A stretch of 64,000 nucleotides of DNA from Hyposmocoma kahamanoa (GCF_003589595.1 NW_020654748.1:6205140-6269139), one strand, 5' to 3'. Counted from the first letter of the stretch, positions 44,520 through 55,497 are shown. Numbers and translations are program-made. The notes: generated by a model not told the origin, from the sequence alone.

Positions 44520-45307
44520 TTTTACAGAAAAGGGCCTCGTCAACAAATCACGCTCATGCAACCAGAGCATTAACAATTGCAAAATAGTGACATGGGTGAC
44601 TAATTACCAGAAACAGCATCGTCGGGAAACAACACACATAGCAGCTAAGAGAAACCAATCACATTGCAATAGTAATAAATTTAGTGCAAAAAGTCAGTAA
44701 GATTTCTTATTAAATAACCACAACCATCTGATTTCAGCTCATCGCCTGCTTAGTGACGTAATAATATACTACTCCTCTCATTGTGGTCAAGACACCCCGT
44801 ATCCGTCAATAGATCGGTCTTGTAAGTCTGCTTGAGTGGCAGTGAGAAAATTAATCCCAGTACACAATTGCACGACGTGTACTATCTTACCTCCTTCCCA
44901 ACTTCCGTTTGTCACCTTAGGTTTCCTGGTGACAGACTTCCCGTATACACATGTTATATATCTCCATTTATCTATTTTATGGTTAACTTAGGATACGCAA
45001 CACATAGGGCTTCACTTGATAGATCGTACGGACGACCCTTGAGGTCTCATCTTTAGGTTTTGATAGGATGGTTATTATCTTGACCTTAATCATCGTAATC
45101 CCATGCACAGCAGGCAGTCGGTATTTGCTGCATACAACACTCACACTACACGCACAGTCAAGCGCTCCCACGACATAAATACCTAACCACACGCTATTAA
45201 TTTTTATAGATATTTGTAGAGAGAGAAAGGTTCAAATGTTCTACAAACGAATTTCGTCGATAACTTGTTTATACTTCAATGGGAGAGTTATTAATATTTT
45301 TATCACG
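44520..45307. other. No feature recognised
   Basis: No domain found in the 67-74-codon frames on either strand. Confidence 0.4.
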
Positions 45308-45605
45308 CAGAGTGTGCGATGGAATCACATGATTTAATTCCGCCTTCCCCTTTCCATCACCGGGGAACTAGCCGTAGGCTTGCGTTCCATCGTAGATATT
45401 CCAAAGATTCGCACGAAGCGTTACGCTTCCACATGTATATGGCGAACAACTATGAAGTGGAATTCCCTGCCTGCAGACTTGTTCCCTGAACGTTATAACT
45501 TGGCCCTTTGAACAGGCATTATTTAGGTGTGTGTGCTCCATCGTCGACCTCTTCGTCAATTTCCATCAGGTGAGATGGAGGTGAAATGCGCACTTCACTT
45601 TATGA
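45308..45605 (+). pseudogene. Jockey-like C-terminal fragment, same family as 23895
   Basis: ATGATTTAATTCCGCC, CATCACCGGGGAACTAGCCG, TATTCCAAAGATTCGCACG and TGCTCCATCGTCGACCTC occur in the same order as at 23895-24210. Short deletions break the frame, so the protein reads in pieces (SHDLIPPSPFHHRGTSRR). Confidence 0.8.
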
Positions 45606-45846
45606 AAAAAAATAATTACATAATTTGTTCCATGTACTTGGTTTTTTTTGACCTACCACTTTTCCAGCAGAGGTCTGCTGAGTTCGAATTTGGGGTCGCA
45701 AAATTTACCATAAGCTTTTCGGTGAAGGTAAGCATCGTGAAACCTGCACGTCGAAGATAGTTCACAACCCTGGTAAAACGTGTGAAGTCGCCATCCCTAT
45801 GACATTGCTTGAGAGGAGAAAAATTAAAACAGAAGAGAGAAGAAAC

Positions 45847-45965
45847 AGAGATCTGCAACAAGCACTCGTTGTATAACTCACTCGCGAGAGCGTTAGGCAT
45901 AGTTAAGTATGTTCAAGGAGCTGGCGCTGTTTCGAATCCAGCCGGATCGAAGAAATTTTTCATAG
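45847..45965 (+). repeat. Family B element, head and T-arm
   Basis: CAGAGATCTGCAACAAGCAC, a decayed tRNA head, then a box B-like GTTTCGAATCC (45929-45939) and CCGGATCGAAGAAATTTTTC. It runs straight into a family C SINE. Confidence 0.65.
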
Positions 45966-46158
45966 TGTAAAACACCTGCACTAGGTAAACCCTGTATCGC
46001 GAGTGCTATGGACACACACATAGAACACCACAAATTACACCCAAACACGAGAGAAATAAATGTAGGCCTTAGAAATGTTTCTCCCCGCCCGGGAATCGAA
46101 CCCGAGACATCTGCGTGGCAAACCAGCATGATAATCCTACGGCCATGGAGGCAGTTAT
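45966..46158 (-). repeat. Family C tRNA-derived SINE
   Basis: Reverse-oriented: body CCACAAATTACACCCAAAC and GAGAGAAATAAATGTAGGCC, box B complement GGAATCGAACC, and a head ending GGCCATGGAGGCAGTTA. Nearly full length. Confidence 0.85.
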
Positions 46159-46535
46159 AAGAGGCGGACGAAAATAATAGTATTTAATTGTTTTTTTCTG
46201 AAATATCGACCCTTCGTTTAAATTTTTACTTTGATCTATGTATCTCGTTAACCATGGTACTTTATCTTATATTATTCACAAAGCCTTATAATTACTTATA
46301 ACTTAATAAAGCTTATTAAACAAAACGTTATAAAAAAGTGGAATCATGATATCTAACATTAGATCTAATCTAATTACTTAAGGTTCTTTTGATCTGATCT
46401 AATTAATTAAGAATTCAGATCTGAACATAAAAAGAATCCGGCAATTCCTTATGTCGTAATTTTAATAATACAGATTTTGTATACTGATATAGAACTACCG
46501 ACTTTTAGCTTTTCGCGTTTTTATTGCTACACATT
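46159..46535. other. No feature recognised
   Basis: AT-rich, with GATCTAATCTAATTA-type repeats at 46360-46420. Nothing else. Confidence 0.35.
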
Positions 46536-46629
46536 CAGTAGCGGTAGAGCTCCTTATGAAAGAGTTTGTCCAGTGTCGCACTGCCACCTTACCCATTTCT
46601 GGCCGCCATGCAGTAATGTCAGCATTACG
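46536..46629 (+). repeat. Family A repeat, left part, interrupted
   Basis: GTAGCGGTAGAGCTCCTTATG through TGCAGTAATGTCAGCATTAC. The right part of what may be the same copy resumes at 46944. Confidence 0.8.
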
Positions 46630-46943
46630 AGATATTCGAGACTCGGATGCGGCCTGGCCCTCCTCGTCTCGTTGTAATGTGAACACTTTCCTGTGCGTCG
46701 TACGCGCCCAATCCTGATGTGCGACTTTAAAGAGAGTGACTGAAAAAAATTGGTCATGAAAAATTAATTGAGTGCGTAAAAAATTACCCAATGCTTTATA
46801 ATATGATATAACACTACGTTCGTATTCGAGCGTAAACCGTCCTACTGACAGACTCAGTCTAATTTAAGATCGTGAGGCACGTACGAGTCTCGGCTGCCTC
46901 GAACACGGCTAGCGCCCAGCACGGTCTAATGTGAATCGTCCTT
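46630..46943. other. 314-bp sequence inside a family A repeat
   Basis: This stretch separates two family A pieces that are in order and in the same orientation. It is moderately GC-rich, has no recognised frame, and I could not define its termini. Confidence 0.4.
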
Positions 46944-47132
46944 AAAGGTGATGGTGAAATTACAGGCACATGGGACTTGTCAACTTAATGTTTTAGGGTG
47001 ACAGGCGTAGTGACAACGCCCCTCAGATCTTTGCGATTTAAAGCTATGAGTGGCATTGCAACTATTATGAACAGGCGTGTAGCTTACCATCAGGTGCATG
47101 ACTTGATCGTCCCGTCACTTGATATTATGAAA
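46944..47132 (+). repeat. Family A repeat, right part
   Basis: AAGGTGATGGTGAAATTACAG through CATGGGACTTGTC to CCCGTCACTTGATATTATG and an A run. About 20 bases of the family consensus are missing between this and the left part. Confidence 0.85.
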
Positions 47133-47184
47133 AAAAAAATTGAAATTAAACCATAAAACTACAAATTAAACGTTTATTTTGGCC

Positions 47185-47545
47185 TGTACGGTGCTGTAGC
47201 GGCGCCACTACTAATTATCATACAATGCTTAGTCTTCCGGACCGCAATACCGCAGTCCTTGAAAAGACGGCCCCCTACTAGATGAACGGATGACCTAGTA
47301 AGGGCAGCGGGTAGCCGATGGATGCACGTCGCGTCCGACCGGCTAGACTGGCAATCTTTGGGGGGCAATGTTTAGCAGAGGACGTCTCCTGGCTGATATG
47401 ATAATGATGATGATGACTTGGTACGCGCGCGCCACTTTCGCGGTCACAAATTAGTGAACTAAAAATTGCTGAAGCGCTACAGACGTGGGCAGTCGCGCCA
47501 CAGTCGTGCCACTGCAGAACTTCTAATTTGAAGGCAGGGTGCCTT
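47185..47545. mobile_element. TTCAAATTAG-family TIR element, left end lost, with RTE insertion
   Basis: The right end CTTCTAATTTGAAGGCAGGG matches the right end of the element at 9583-10032 over CTAATTTGAAGG. The words GCGCCACTACTAAT and AAGCGCTAC also recur in that element. An RTE 3' end (47270-47418) is inserted. The left terminus was not found. Confidence 0.55.
47270..47418 (+). pseudogene. RTE 3' end fragment with (GAT)n tail
   Basis: Matches the last 150 bp of the RTE copy at 32025-32185: GGATGACCTAGTAAGGGCAG, GATGGATGCACGTCGCGTCC, GGCTAGACTGGCAATCTTTG, then CAGAGGACGTCTCCTGGCTG and an ATGATAATGATGATGATGA tail. Extreme 5' truncation is normal for this class. Confidence 0.85.
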
Positions 47546-47906
47546 TTATGTAGGCAAATATCTCAAATGGTTTGTATTAATATTTGTTGGAACAGCGTAA
47601 ACATACTCCTTGTTTAATAGCAAGATGATAGTAGTGTCACGGGCAATAAATAATTTTCTGTTGTCTGTCGTTCCTATCAAACTGTACATTCTGTATTCTT
47701 AATATTTGATATTCTATATTATATTCCCTATGTTATACTCACTAGCGAGCTGTAACCATAGATATAGAAAAAAAGGGGAGATATTGTATGGGGCCGTGGT
47801 TCGCGTCGCCTCGATATGGTCAAAATGATCATATCGAGGTGACACGCCTACAAACATCGCCACAGTGACATGGCGATCGTTGTACATACAAGATCTCTCG
47901 TAAAAC

Positions 47907-48149
47907 ATGAAAATGCCAAGTTGTAGCGATATACCTTGTAAGAACTGGAGTGAAAATAAAAATTTTAAAACCAGTGAGATAACATTCCACCGGCTATTTG
48001 CGTTTTTAGTTACTATTTCTATTATTATTCAATGTTTTCTTTTTGTCTCTATAGAAATTTCTAGACTCAAATATAGTGATGTTCATTTACGAAGACTGAT
48101 GTTTATCGACAATAAATTTTTACTGAAATGTTTGAATTTCTTACTATAA
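47907..48149 (+). pseudogene. THAP-type zinc finger start, truncated transposase exon
   Basis: The frame opens MKMPSCSDIPCKNWSENKN and continues FKTSEITFHR. The THAP consensus begins M-x-x-C-x(2-4)-C and reaches the ITFHRFP motif about 25 residues later; this sequence has C-x4-C and ITFHR at those places. After ITFHR the translation turns hydrophobic and phenylalanine-rich with no further cysteine/histidine of the C2CH zinc site, so the rest of the domain is lost or lies in another exon. In P-type transposons this domain binds subterminal DNA. The ATG (47907) lies 150 bp inside the element. Confidence 0.6.
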
Positions 48150-49213
48150 TTTTTGTAACTAAAGTCCCTAAAATATCGAAATGAAAAGCATTCACGTTGA
48201 TTTCTTTTATTTTATTATTATTATTATTACTAAACATTTTATTTCGAGTAACTTTAACTCTTTGTTGCTGTTGCTTAAAGAAAAAATTATGTGTTTTAGA
48301 TATTTAAGAGATTTAAATTCCATTAAACTTGTAGATTAAACGTAGAGTATTTTTAATTTTTAAGTTTTTCCAATGAGTTTAAAATAAAACAAGGTTGGAT
48401 TGAAGCTGCAGGAAAATCGAAATAGTTTTCTAATTACTATTTCTAATTTTGTTTCAATTTCCATAGCAAGTGTATTTAAAAACAAAAAAAAAAATCGGTG
48501 TTATTTTACATGTGCATGCTAAATAAATTAGAAACAATTATAGAAAATTACATAAATCCTTCATAAAAAACAACATAATTTAATTTATTAAATTCATTGA
48601 TGGTTCGAGTTTACTCTTGACAGTGACAGCTTCAGCAACCCGTGGTAACGTCCAATGGAAAATTGACACTGGCGACGATTGCCATATTTTATATATCTAC
48701 ATCATCAATCTATACGGACAGCCATTAAATTTCAGCGTATTATTAGTTTTTAGTAAAGGTAGATTATTACTACACTTTTTATAGTGTACTATTAGCACTC
48801 ATATTAGCTTGGTGCAGCAAGCGAACAGCTAGCCAGGTGAAGACTGAAAATAAGCAATGCTGAACCTTTAACCTTTTTGTCCACATCACTCAATTGTTTC
48901 TTTTTTCTATTCGTTTTTTAAGTATTGTGTTCTTTATGTTTTGTGTAGAAATAAATACCTTTTTTTTTTATTTTTTTTTTATTATTCTTATAAAACTGAA
49001 ACTGGGCCAAGCCTAGTGGCCGCCATTAATAAAATAATAATAATTTATTTTAATATATTAATTTAATAATACACCAGTACCAGTGTAGATATAGTATGAA
49101 AAATTTAATATTTTTTTAATATTAAAAACTGCCACGTGGTTTCCAACTATCGATTAGGTAGGACCACATCCCTCGTTGAGTAGCGTCAGTTTAAGGTTAA
49201 TAAGGTTAACAAT

Positions 49214-49655
49214 TCACGGAGCGGTTTCCATCTGCGCCCGCCGGTGCGGCTAGACAGCGGCTTTATTTCAATACTTACGACCCTGCAAGTTTGTGCGGGC
49301 ACGTAGCTGTTGCGGTTGCGGGCACGAAACCGTTGTGATTGCGGAACGGACCGCGAAGTTAGTGGGAGTTCATTGCAAGTCGCGCGGTTAATAGAGAACT
49401 TACCCTGCGTGCTCCTGCACTACATTGCGCCTGAACCGACCGCCAAAGTGTGCGGTCGACAACGGCCGCCAAGCGTCAAGGTCATCGCGTCCTGCGCGGT
49501 TCTCCTAGTACCCCGCCGCGGCAACCGCAAGCAACCGTCACCACTACAGGCGTAAAACGTGCCGTGAAATGTGCTACTAATTTTACATACTTAACTGTTA
49601 CATTCTACAGGTGCCGCGGTCCCGCCGGCTGACGCGGGTGAAAACCGCTCCGTGA
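49214..49655. mobile_element. 442-bp GC-rich TIR element nested in the P-like transposon
   Basis: Ends TCACGGAGCGGTTT and AAACCGCTCCGTGA are perfect inverted copies; similarity continues inwards imperfectly for about 20 more bases. The inside is roughly 55-60% GC in a region of about 30% GC. Flanking bases do not show a clear target duplication. No domain found in the frames inside. Superfamily unknown. Confidence 0.75.
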
Positions 49656-50022
49656 GTTCTTAGTGTAACGAAAAATGAGTTTCAGCGCCATCTAACGCGT
49701 AATAGTTAGCTATTATATACTAGTAGTATTTTTACTAAAACGCCACCTGTTGGTGAATGGCTGAACCAGGATGAAAAAGTACTGAAATATTGTAATATAA
49801 CTCTTATTCAAGTGATTGTAAGTTTAATTTTGTTAAATTTTAAAATTGTTTTACGTCATTTTCACGTTTTAAGCCCTACCAAATCAAAATCATTAAGTTA
49901 TGGTAGTAGATAAGAGCGTAAAGTTTGAATTGCACACAAGCTAAAAAGTGGTGACATCGGTACCCGATCTTACATAGCGTCATTACATATCTTCCCTTTT
50001 TTTCTATATCTATGGCTGTAAC

Positions 50023-50775
50023 CGTGACTATTGCATGTTATGTAACCAAAAATCATAGTGTGGACGTGCTGCATCAGCTTGCTGCGAGTGGAACGCGTAC
50101 GGTTCGCAGTGAACCGTGAGCCGACGATAACCAGATACTCATTCTAGTGAATGAAGACTGTTTCACGCGTTCACACTAGAACTTCGTTACAGATACAGAT
50201 ACACTGTCACATTAATACTGTCTCAGTCAGTCGTAACCATGGCACCTGTAAAGAAACCCGAACGTTGATGTGTTTGAAAAAAAAACATACGAAATTTTAG
50301 ATCTGTGAAAATAGTTTCAATTGTAGTTAGAAATAAGTTTTAAATTCAAACGAGGTTCTTTTAAAATGTACTCTCCCTGAGTTAGGTAACTTTTACTTAT
50401 AAATGGGATCGCTCCGTTTTTTTTTAATAGCGATAACGTTCGGCGTAAGAAGGGACTGAGTGTATAGAATGTCGATATCGTCCAAGGTAAGCTCTCTATA
50501 ATCTGGCCGGACGGAGATTGAGCACAAACATCCATCACTGCTGAGCCTCTGAGTGGATCTCGCGGGTGCAAAAGTAAACACCCTGTGGGTAATTTAAACA
50601 ATGAATCAACTTTTACCAGCGTGGTCAAGCCACGTCGTTGCTACGAAAAAAGGTTGCTTAGGTGCTAACTTCTCTGTTTTTCAAATATCGAACGAGAAGT
50701 TGAATAGGTAGTTTTTGTATCGATCTTTCAGGACTTAAAACTATGGATAAAGACCATTTATATTAATATGCTTCG
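50023..50775. other. No feature recognised
   Basis: Open frames of 62 and 103 codons on the minus strand around 50317-50628 have no domain. Confidence 0.4.
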
Positions 50776-50950
50776 ACGACCTCTGTGGTCGAGATGGCTG
50801 GTACACCGGTTTTCATAGTATCTTTGAGGTACCGGATTCGATCCCCGGCCAGGTTAATATAGAATAGTAACTTTTCTATATTGTCACTGGTCTGAGTGTT
50901 TGTGGTATGTACCGTCGTTGTTTCCGATTTCCATAACGCAAGTGCTTTAG
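50776..50950 (+). repeat. Family D tRNA-derived SINE, copy 2
   Basis: Head CGACCTCTGTGGTCGAGATG, box B-like GGATTCGATCCCCGGCC, then TAACTTTTCTATATTGTC, TCTGAGTGTTTGTGGTATG and TTGTTTCCGATTTCC. Same order as at 33786. Confidence 0.75.
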
Positions 50951-50960
50951 TTACTTACTT

Positions 50961-51195
50961 CGCATTCATTCGAAACGGCGTCACCTAGCAAACCGTGCCA
51001 AACGCTATGCCAACTAAGTCACGGAACGAACCAGCGGACCTTACGAATTTTTCAACGACTTTAGAACCGTAGCGCCTTTTATGCGATATCAATTTTTTTT
51101 AGTAAGTGTTCGATCTTTGTATTAATAATTATAACAAACTAGTGGAGTAATTTCACGAAAAATAACTGAATATCATGGCGGTGAAACATTCTAAG
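50961..51195 (-). repeat. Family B element with right inverted terminus
   Basis: Minus-strand tRNA-like head with box A complement CCAACTAAGTCA (51010-51021), then CTTACGAATTTTTC and TAGCGCCTTTTATGCG, then the terminus GTGTTCGATCTTTGTATT, AACAAACTAGTGGAGTAATT and GAATATCATGGCGGTGAAAC. The left terminus is missing. Confidence 0.78.
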
Positions 51196-51244
51196 ATTCA
51201 ATAAAAATTTTAAACAAATTATAAGAGGGAGTGTATAAGCAATA

Positions 51245-51325
51245 TTTGGGTATGCGTGCTCCATCGTCGACCTCATCGTCACTTTATATCAGGTGAGATG
51301 GAGATCAAATGCGCACTAATTTTGT
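51245..51325 (+). repeat. 3' end fragment of the Jockey-like family seen at 23895
   Basis: GCGTGCTCCATCGTCGACCT, TCGTCACTTTATATCAGGTG and ATCAAATGCGCACTAA match the final coding bases and 3' UTR of the copies at 23895 and 45308. Confidence 0.8.
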
Positions 51326-52633
51326 TAAATTTTATTAAAAAAAATGTTGTGGCCTAGCGACAAGGTTCTTCGGTGCTAAATGATAAATGACAAGGTGCCA
51401 TTCTGCCGTGCTTACGATAAGAACAGATAAGTGTTTATGTTCAAACATACTTACTGTCAATATTGTAAGCGCGACAACATTCCCGGTAGAACCTTTTTGG
51501 AAAAAGGACCACCTTACTAAATTGTCTTTGGTCTGAGTATTGTGGGTTATGTCTCCAAAGGTAAATTCGTTAATAGAGTACTGCACGGAACTCTTTACTT
51601 CAAAAACCGGTAGTTGGTGTTTTCGACATGAAATTCTTTCAATAAATACACAATAAACATACTTTAGACATAAGTAGATACGTAAGAACCAAAAAAACTT
51701 TTCCTTTCGTTTGTCTTTGTGTAAGAAACGAAAGATACGCAGGCCTTTTTAACACATTAAGATCCGTACTAGTTAAGGAAAAACTTTGTGCAGTTTGTTG
51801 CAACCCAGTAAACCGTTCTTGGCAAACCGCACTGAGTGGGTAGGAGATAAAAAAGGGGTGCGGTTAACCCAAAAATAACATTACATACTCGTACCAAAAA
51901 AAGTAAAGAGATACATACAGAATAGCATATTTAAGAGATAAATAAATTAGTTAAACAAATCTAGCTAGCAAGACGAACTACGGTTTAAATGAGATTAAGA
52001 TTAACGTAGGAGTTTATATCCTGCCACCTTAATGTTCCACGGAAGGCATCTGTCTTTAAATGATCTCTACATTTTATTCTATAAAGCAAAAATGAATATT
52101 TGTATTATTGTGCCTAGTAGAAAGATATATGCGACACATAACGATTTTTTGTTGGTACTTACTTATTACTTAAAAAATAAGGTTTCATTTTCATGTGAAA
52201 AAATATCAGAAATTTGAATTTCAAGCCCTATTAAGCATAAATGTAGTAAAAAATGCTATGACATTTTACACAATAAATAACACAAAACACCACTTATATT
52301 AGGTACAAGCATCACAAAAGGTTCGATCAATTAATTTAGTTTATTCTTATTCGTAATTTCTTGCTTAATAAATTTAGATAAAGTTCGTTTTATAAATCTT
52401 AGTTTACAAGTTATTTCGACGAAAATAACTGTAAAACTCTTTCTCTCTCTAATAATATTTCGAAGCACAAGCCACTTCTGTTACCGAGATATCAATTTTT
52501 GTATACTAATGAATTCAGAGACATATCCGTTACCTACAAAGAGACGTTACTTATTGATTGCAACAACTTCATACGTTTCAATAATCGAATCTCGTAAAGC
52601 GAAGGACAGCCAGGTGACTTTAATATTCTTTTC
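51326..52633. other. No gene recognised
   Basis: AT-rich, no supported gene. Short frames on both strands lack domains. Confidence 0.4.
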
Positions 52634-52641
52634 TTTCCACC

Positions 52642-52869
52642 CATTGGCTTACAATTATATGGACGTCGGGTCCGCGCTAAAAAGTGTCCGCACTTGTAAG
52701 GCGCTAAAATCGTATACAGAGCGCCAAACTCCGCTTTAGTCTTCATTTGTTCGACTGACAGCGCGATACTGCGATGACATTACAATTTAAATTTCGAATA
52801 GGTTGACTTGGGACATTTTTTTCGTGGTTTTTGTATTAGACCCGTCGTCCATTTATTTGTAAGTCAATG
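52642..52869 (-). mobile_element. Family F 228-bp MITE, copy 2
   Basis: Reverse complement of the element at 18697-18924, with identical length (228 bp). Flanked by its own perfect 8-bp duplication, TTTCCACC (52634-52641 and 52870-52877). Confidence 0.92.
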
Positions 52870-52918
52870 TTTCCACCCCATTATTTACTATTAAACCACA
52901 GTTTCAACTACTTAGTAC

Positions 52919-53222
52919 TTTAGTAGCGATAGAGCTTGTGAAAGAGTTCGTCCAGGGAAGTACTACACACCGTACCTATTTCTGCCGCCAAGGAGTAATG
53001 TCAGCATTACCGTGTTTCGGTTTTGAAGGGTAAGGGTGCTGGTGAAATTACAGGCACATGGGACTTGTCAACTTATGTCTCAGTGTCACGGGCTCAGTGG
53101 CAGTGTCCCTCAGATCTTTGCGATTTAAAGCTCTGAGTGGCACTGCAACTGTTATGGACAGGCGTGTAGCTTACCATCAGGTTAATGACTTGTTCGTCCC
53201 GTCACTTGATATTATAAAAAAA
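52919..53222 (+). repeat. Family A repeat, full length
   Basis: All blocks in order, from TAGTAGCGATAGAGCTTGTG to CCCGTCACTTGATATTATAA with an A run. Repeat H follows 34 bases later. Confidence 0.9.
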
Positions 53223-53256
53223 ATTACCTATCAAAATTTTCACAGATCATCTGTAG

Positions 53257-53779
53257 AAATACTGGTTTTAACGGCAACACAGCCGGAAAGACAGGATATA
53301 ACAGTTCAGCGCCCTTTGACATATCTTTGTAGCCCGTGGCAGTCTTTCTCCTTACAAGTCAAACTGGCAAGTCGCAATGAAATATCCCTTAAACAATGTT
53401 ACTCGTCCTTAATTCAAAACCGCATTTTCCTTGACCTTTTATTTCTAAATGTGAAACCCAATCATGTGCCCTGTCAACACAAATCGAAAAAACCGCGCAT
53501 TGTCATTATAATGCGATACCATTGTAGCAGATTTACTGACATTATTTCGAAAGAAAATTCACAGGCAGCTTGCAGCGAAAAGACGACTGTAGTTGTATTC
53601 TCTACATTTATTTATCAGGTTTCAAACACTGGATCAATGTAAATTATATCTTATACTACCTCTACAAACTACAGCAGTGACAGTAGATGGCGAACGGTAA
53701 GTGACACCTATATTAGGCGGAAAACAAACTGTGAATTAATTTTTAGGAGTAATAGTGTTTGTGCATTTGTGTGAGCGAG
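53257..53779 (+). repeat. Repeat H, copy 2
   Basis: Matches 22847-23368 throughout, with scattered substitutions and small indels (for example near TATTAGGCGGAAA). The family A copy in front has its complete 3' end here, whereas in copy 1 it is cut. Confidence 0.9.
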
Positions 53780-54214
53780 TGTATTTGTGTGTAGGTGTTC
53801 TTGTATTTACGTAAGTAAGTATGTGTGTAACCAACTGAAACATGGGTCGTCAGTTATCTAAACGTTCGTGCCTGTAACTTTACGTTGGACGTTGAAATTT
53901 TGTTTACCACCAAATGGATAGTTAAAAATACTATCATTGCAGGATTTAGCTGACGGTACTGCGTGCATTTGAAGAATTATAAGAGTATATTAAATTATTC
54001 AGATCCAGAAAATATTCCTATGATCACGTAAACGCCCTGTGTACATTATAAATGAAAATATCGCATTCAAATTCAGCGCTACGTATTCTTTAAGATCGTA
54101 GGGTGTCTAGAAAAACACTTTAAATTGTTTAAAATCGCGGTTGTGTTTTTCTTAAAAAAACAGGACATGCTTGGGCCTGAAGCGTATATTTAGTACGGTT
54201 TCATGTACATTAAG
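53780..54214. other. No feature recognised
   Basis: A GTAAGTAAGTATGTGTGTAA simple repeat lies at 53810-53830. Nothing else was supported. Confidence 0.35.
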
Positions 54215-54315
54215 CACAGCAGCGCTGCAGCGGCGCGGCGGCCGCGTGACGCTGTTGCAGCGCGTCTAGAATTGTATGAAAAGTGCGGCTAACAGCGGCT
54301 AATTTGAACGCGCCC
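54215..54315. mobile_element. TTCAAATTAG-family TIR element, right part
   Basis: GCTAATTTGAACGCGCCC at the right end matches the terminus of the element at 9583-10032. The rest is a short GC-rich arm (GCAGCGGCGCGGCGGCCGCG). The left end was not found. Confidence 0.5.
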
Positions 54316-54318
54316 TAA

Positions 54319-54506
54319 GGCTCAATTTATATTAGAATTGAAGCGAATTTTTGTAACGATATTACACATTGCATAATTGGAATTCTCGCGCGTTTCACGG
54401 AAGATTTTAGTTCGTATTACAATTGACCATAAAGTTCATTATGCCATGTATAATATTGTTACAAAAATTTGCTTCCATTCCGTCCCGCCGCAATATAAAT
54501 TGAGCC
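54319..54506. mobile_element. 188-bp MITE with TAA target duplication
   Basis: Ends GGCTCAATTTATATT and AATATAAATTGAGCC are perfect inverted copies, followed inwards (after a 9-bp length difference) by a second matching block of about 38 bp around AATTTTTGTAAC. TAA flanks both sides (54316-54318 and 54507-54509). Fits PIF/Harbinger-type MITEs. Confidence 0.85.
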
Positions 54507-54777
54507 TAAGCTTTTAGCGATTTTACCATTATATTTTGCTCAGTCTTAAAAAAGTTAATCTATAAGCTTGCTTATGAGAAACAACTACAAAATTTAAACA
54601 CCATTATTGGAGTTACCTGAAATGTTAGCGAGACGCTTGCCTAGTGAGTTTTGAAAGAGGGACGAAGGGAAAGAAATTGAAAATCCTTTGGAACGTATTT
54701 TATCCAGGATTTTACAATGACAACCGAGAACAAAAACGAAACGCCAAAACGAATACAGAATTAGAAGAATAAATCAT

Positions 54778-55370
54778 CATCCTCATCATCAGCCTATCGC
54801 AGTCTACTGCTGGACATAGGTCTCCCCCAATGGGCCATTTCGCCCGGTCCTCAGCTTGTCGCATCCATTTCCCGCCAGCAACCTTTCGCAGGTCGTCACT
54901 CCACCTGGCCGGAGGGCGTCCTACACTACGTTTGCCGAGTGGCGGTCTTCACTCTTGAACTCATTTTCCCCCTCGGCTATCGGTTCTTCGACAGATATGG
55001 TTAGCATACTGCCACTTCGGCTTGCTTATTGTACGAGCTATGTCGGTGACCGTAGTTCTGTCGGATAACCTCATTACGAATTTTATCCTTCAGAGAAACT
55101 CCGAGCATACAATGTTCCATAGCTCGCCGAGCGACTTTAAATTGGTGGACTAGCCGTATCGTGACCACGTCTCGGCTCCGTAAATCATGACAGGCAGGAC
55201 GCACTGGTTGAAAACCTTTGTTTTCAGATTTTGTGGTATACGTGACGAGAAGACTTCTTCCCAAACGCTACCCATCCAAGCTGAATCATCGTCAGATGAG
55301 ATCAGAAATTGTTTCTACCTCACTGCAGAATCTGCCCGAGGTAAGTGTATTCGGAAACAACTTCAAGAAG
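54778..55370 (-). pseudogene. RTE-clade retrotransposon C-terminus, reversed, with (GAT)n tail
   Basis: The left edge TCATCATCCTCATCATCAGC is the reversed (GAT)n tail. On the minus strand the protein reads MEHCMLGVSLKDKIRNEVIR, then a shifted frame toward the GRPP-RW-DDL and TAIG end. These are standard for RTE C-termini. It is a different lineage from the copies at 16044 and 30469. Frameshifts make it dead. Confidence 0.8.
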
Positions 55371-55497
55371 AATAAATAACTATATCAAAAATTATGTACT
55401 GCTTTATTCCACATACTTTGATTTAAACTCTCACAATTTTCGCACAATTTTGATTTTTAATTCGGTTCTTAATTATGTATAAAATATATTTTTATTA

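Larger units (their letters stand above)
47757..50014 (+). mobile_element. P-element-like (THAP) DNA transposon, 2258 bp, non-autonomous
   Basis: Ends CATAGATATAGAAAAAAAGG and its inverted copy agree over about 28 bp with one mismatch. A perfect 8-bp target duplication, GCTGTAAC, flanks it (47749-47756 and 50015-50022). Close to the left end is a reading frame that starts like a THAP zinc finger. 8-bp duplications, CA...TG ends of about 30 bp and a THAP domain together are the marks of the P superfamily. Just inside the left end is a hairpin (CCTCGATATGGTCA with its near complement, 47812-47842). No transposase catalytic domain could be found, and another TIR element is nested at 49214-49655, so it cannot move by itself. 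Confidence 0.82.

Noticed and set aside
53058..53642. 194-codon open frame spanning family A and repeat H
   Set aside because: It begins inside the family A repeat and the related copy at 22840-23232 has a different start. No domain seen, so treated as repeat-derived.
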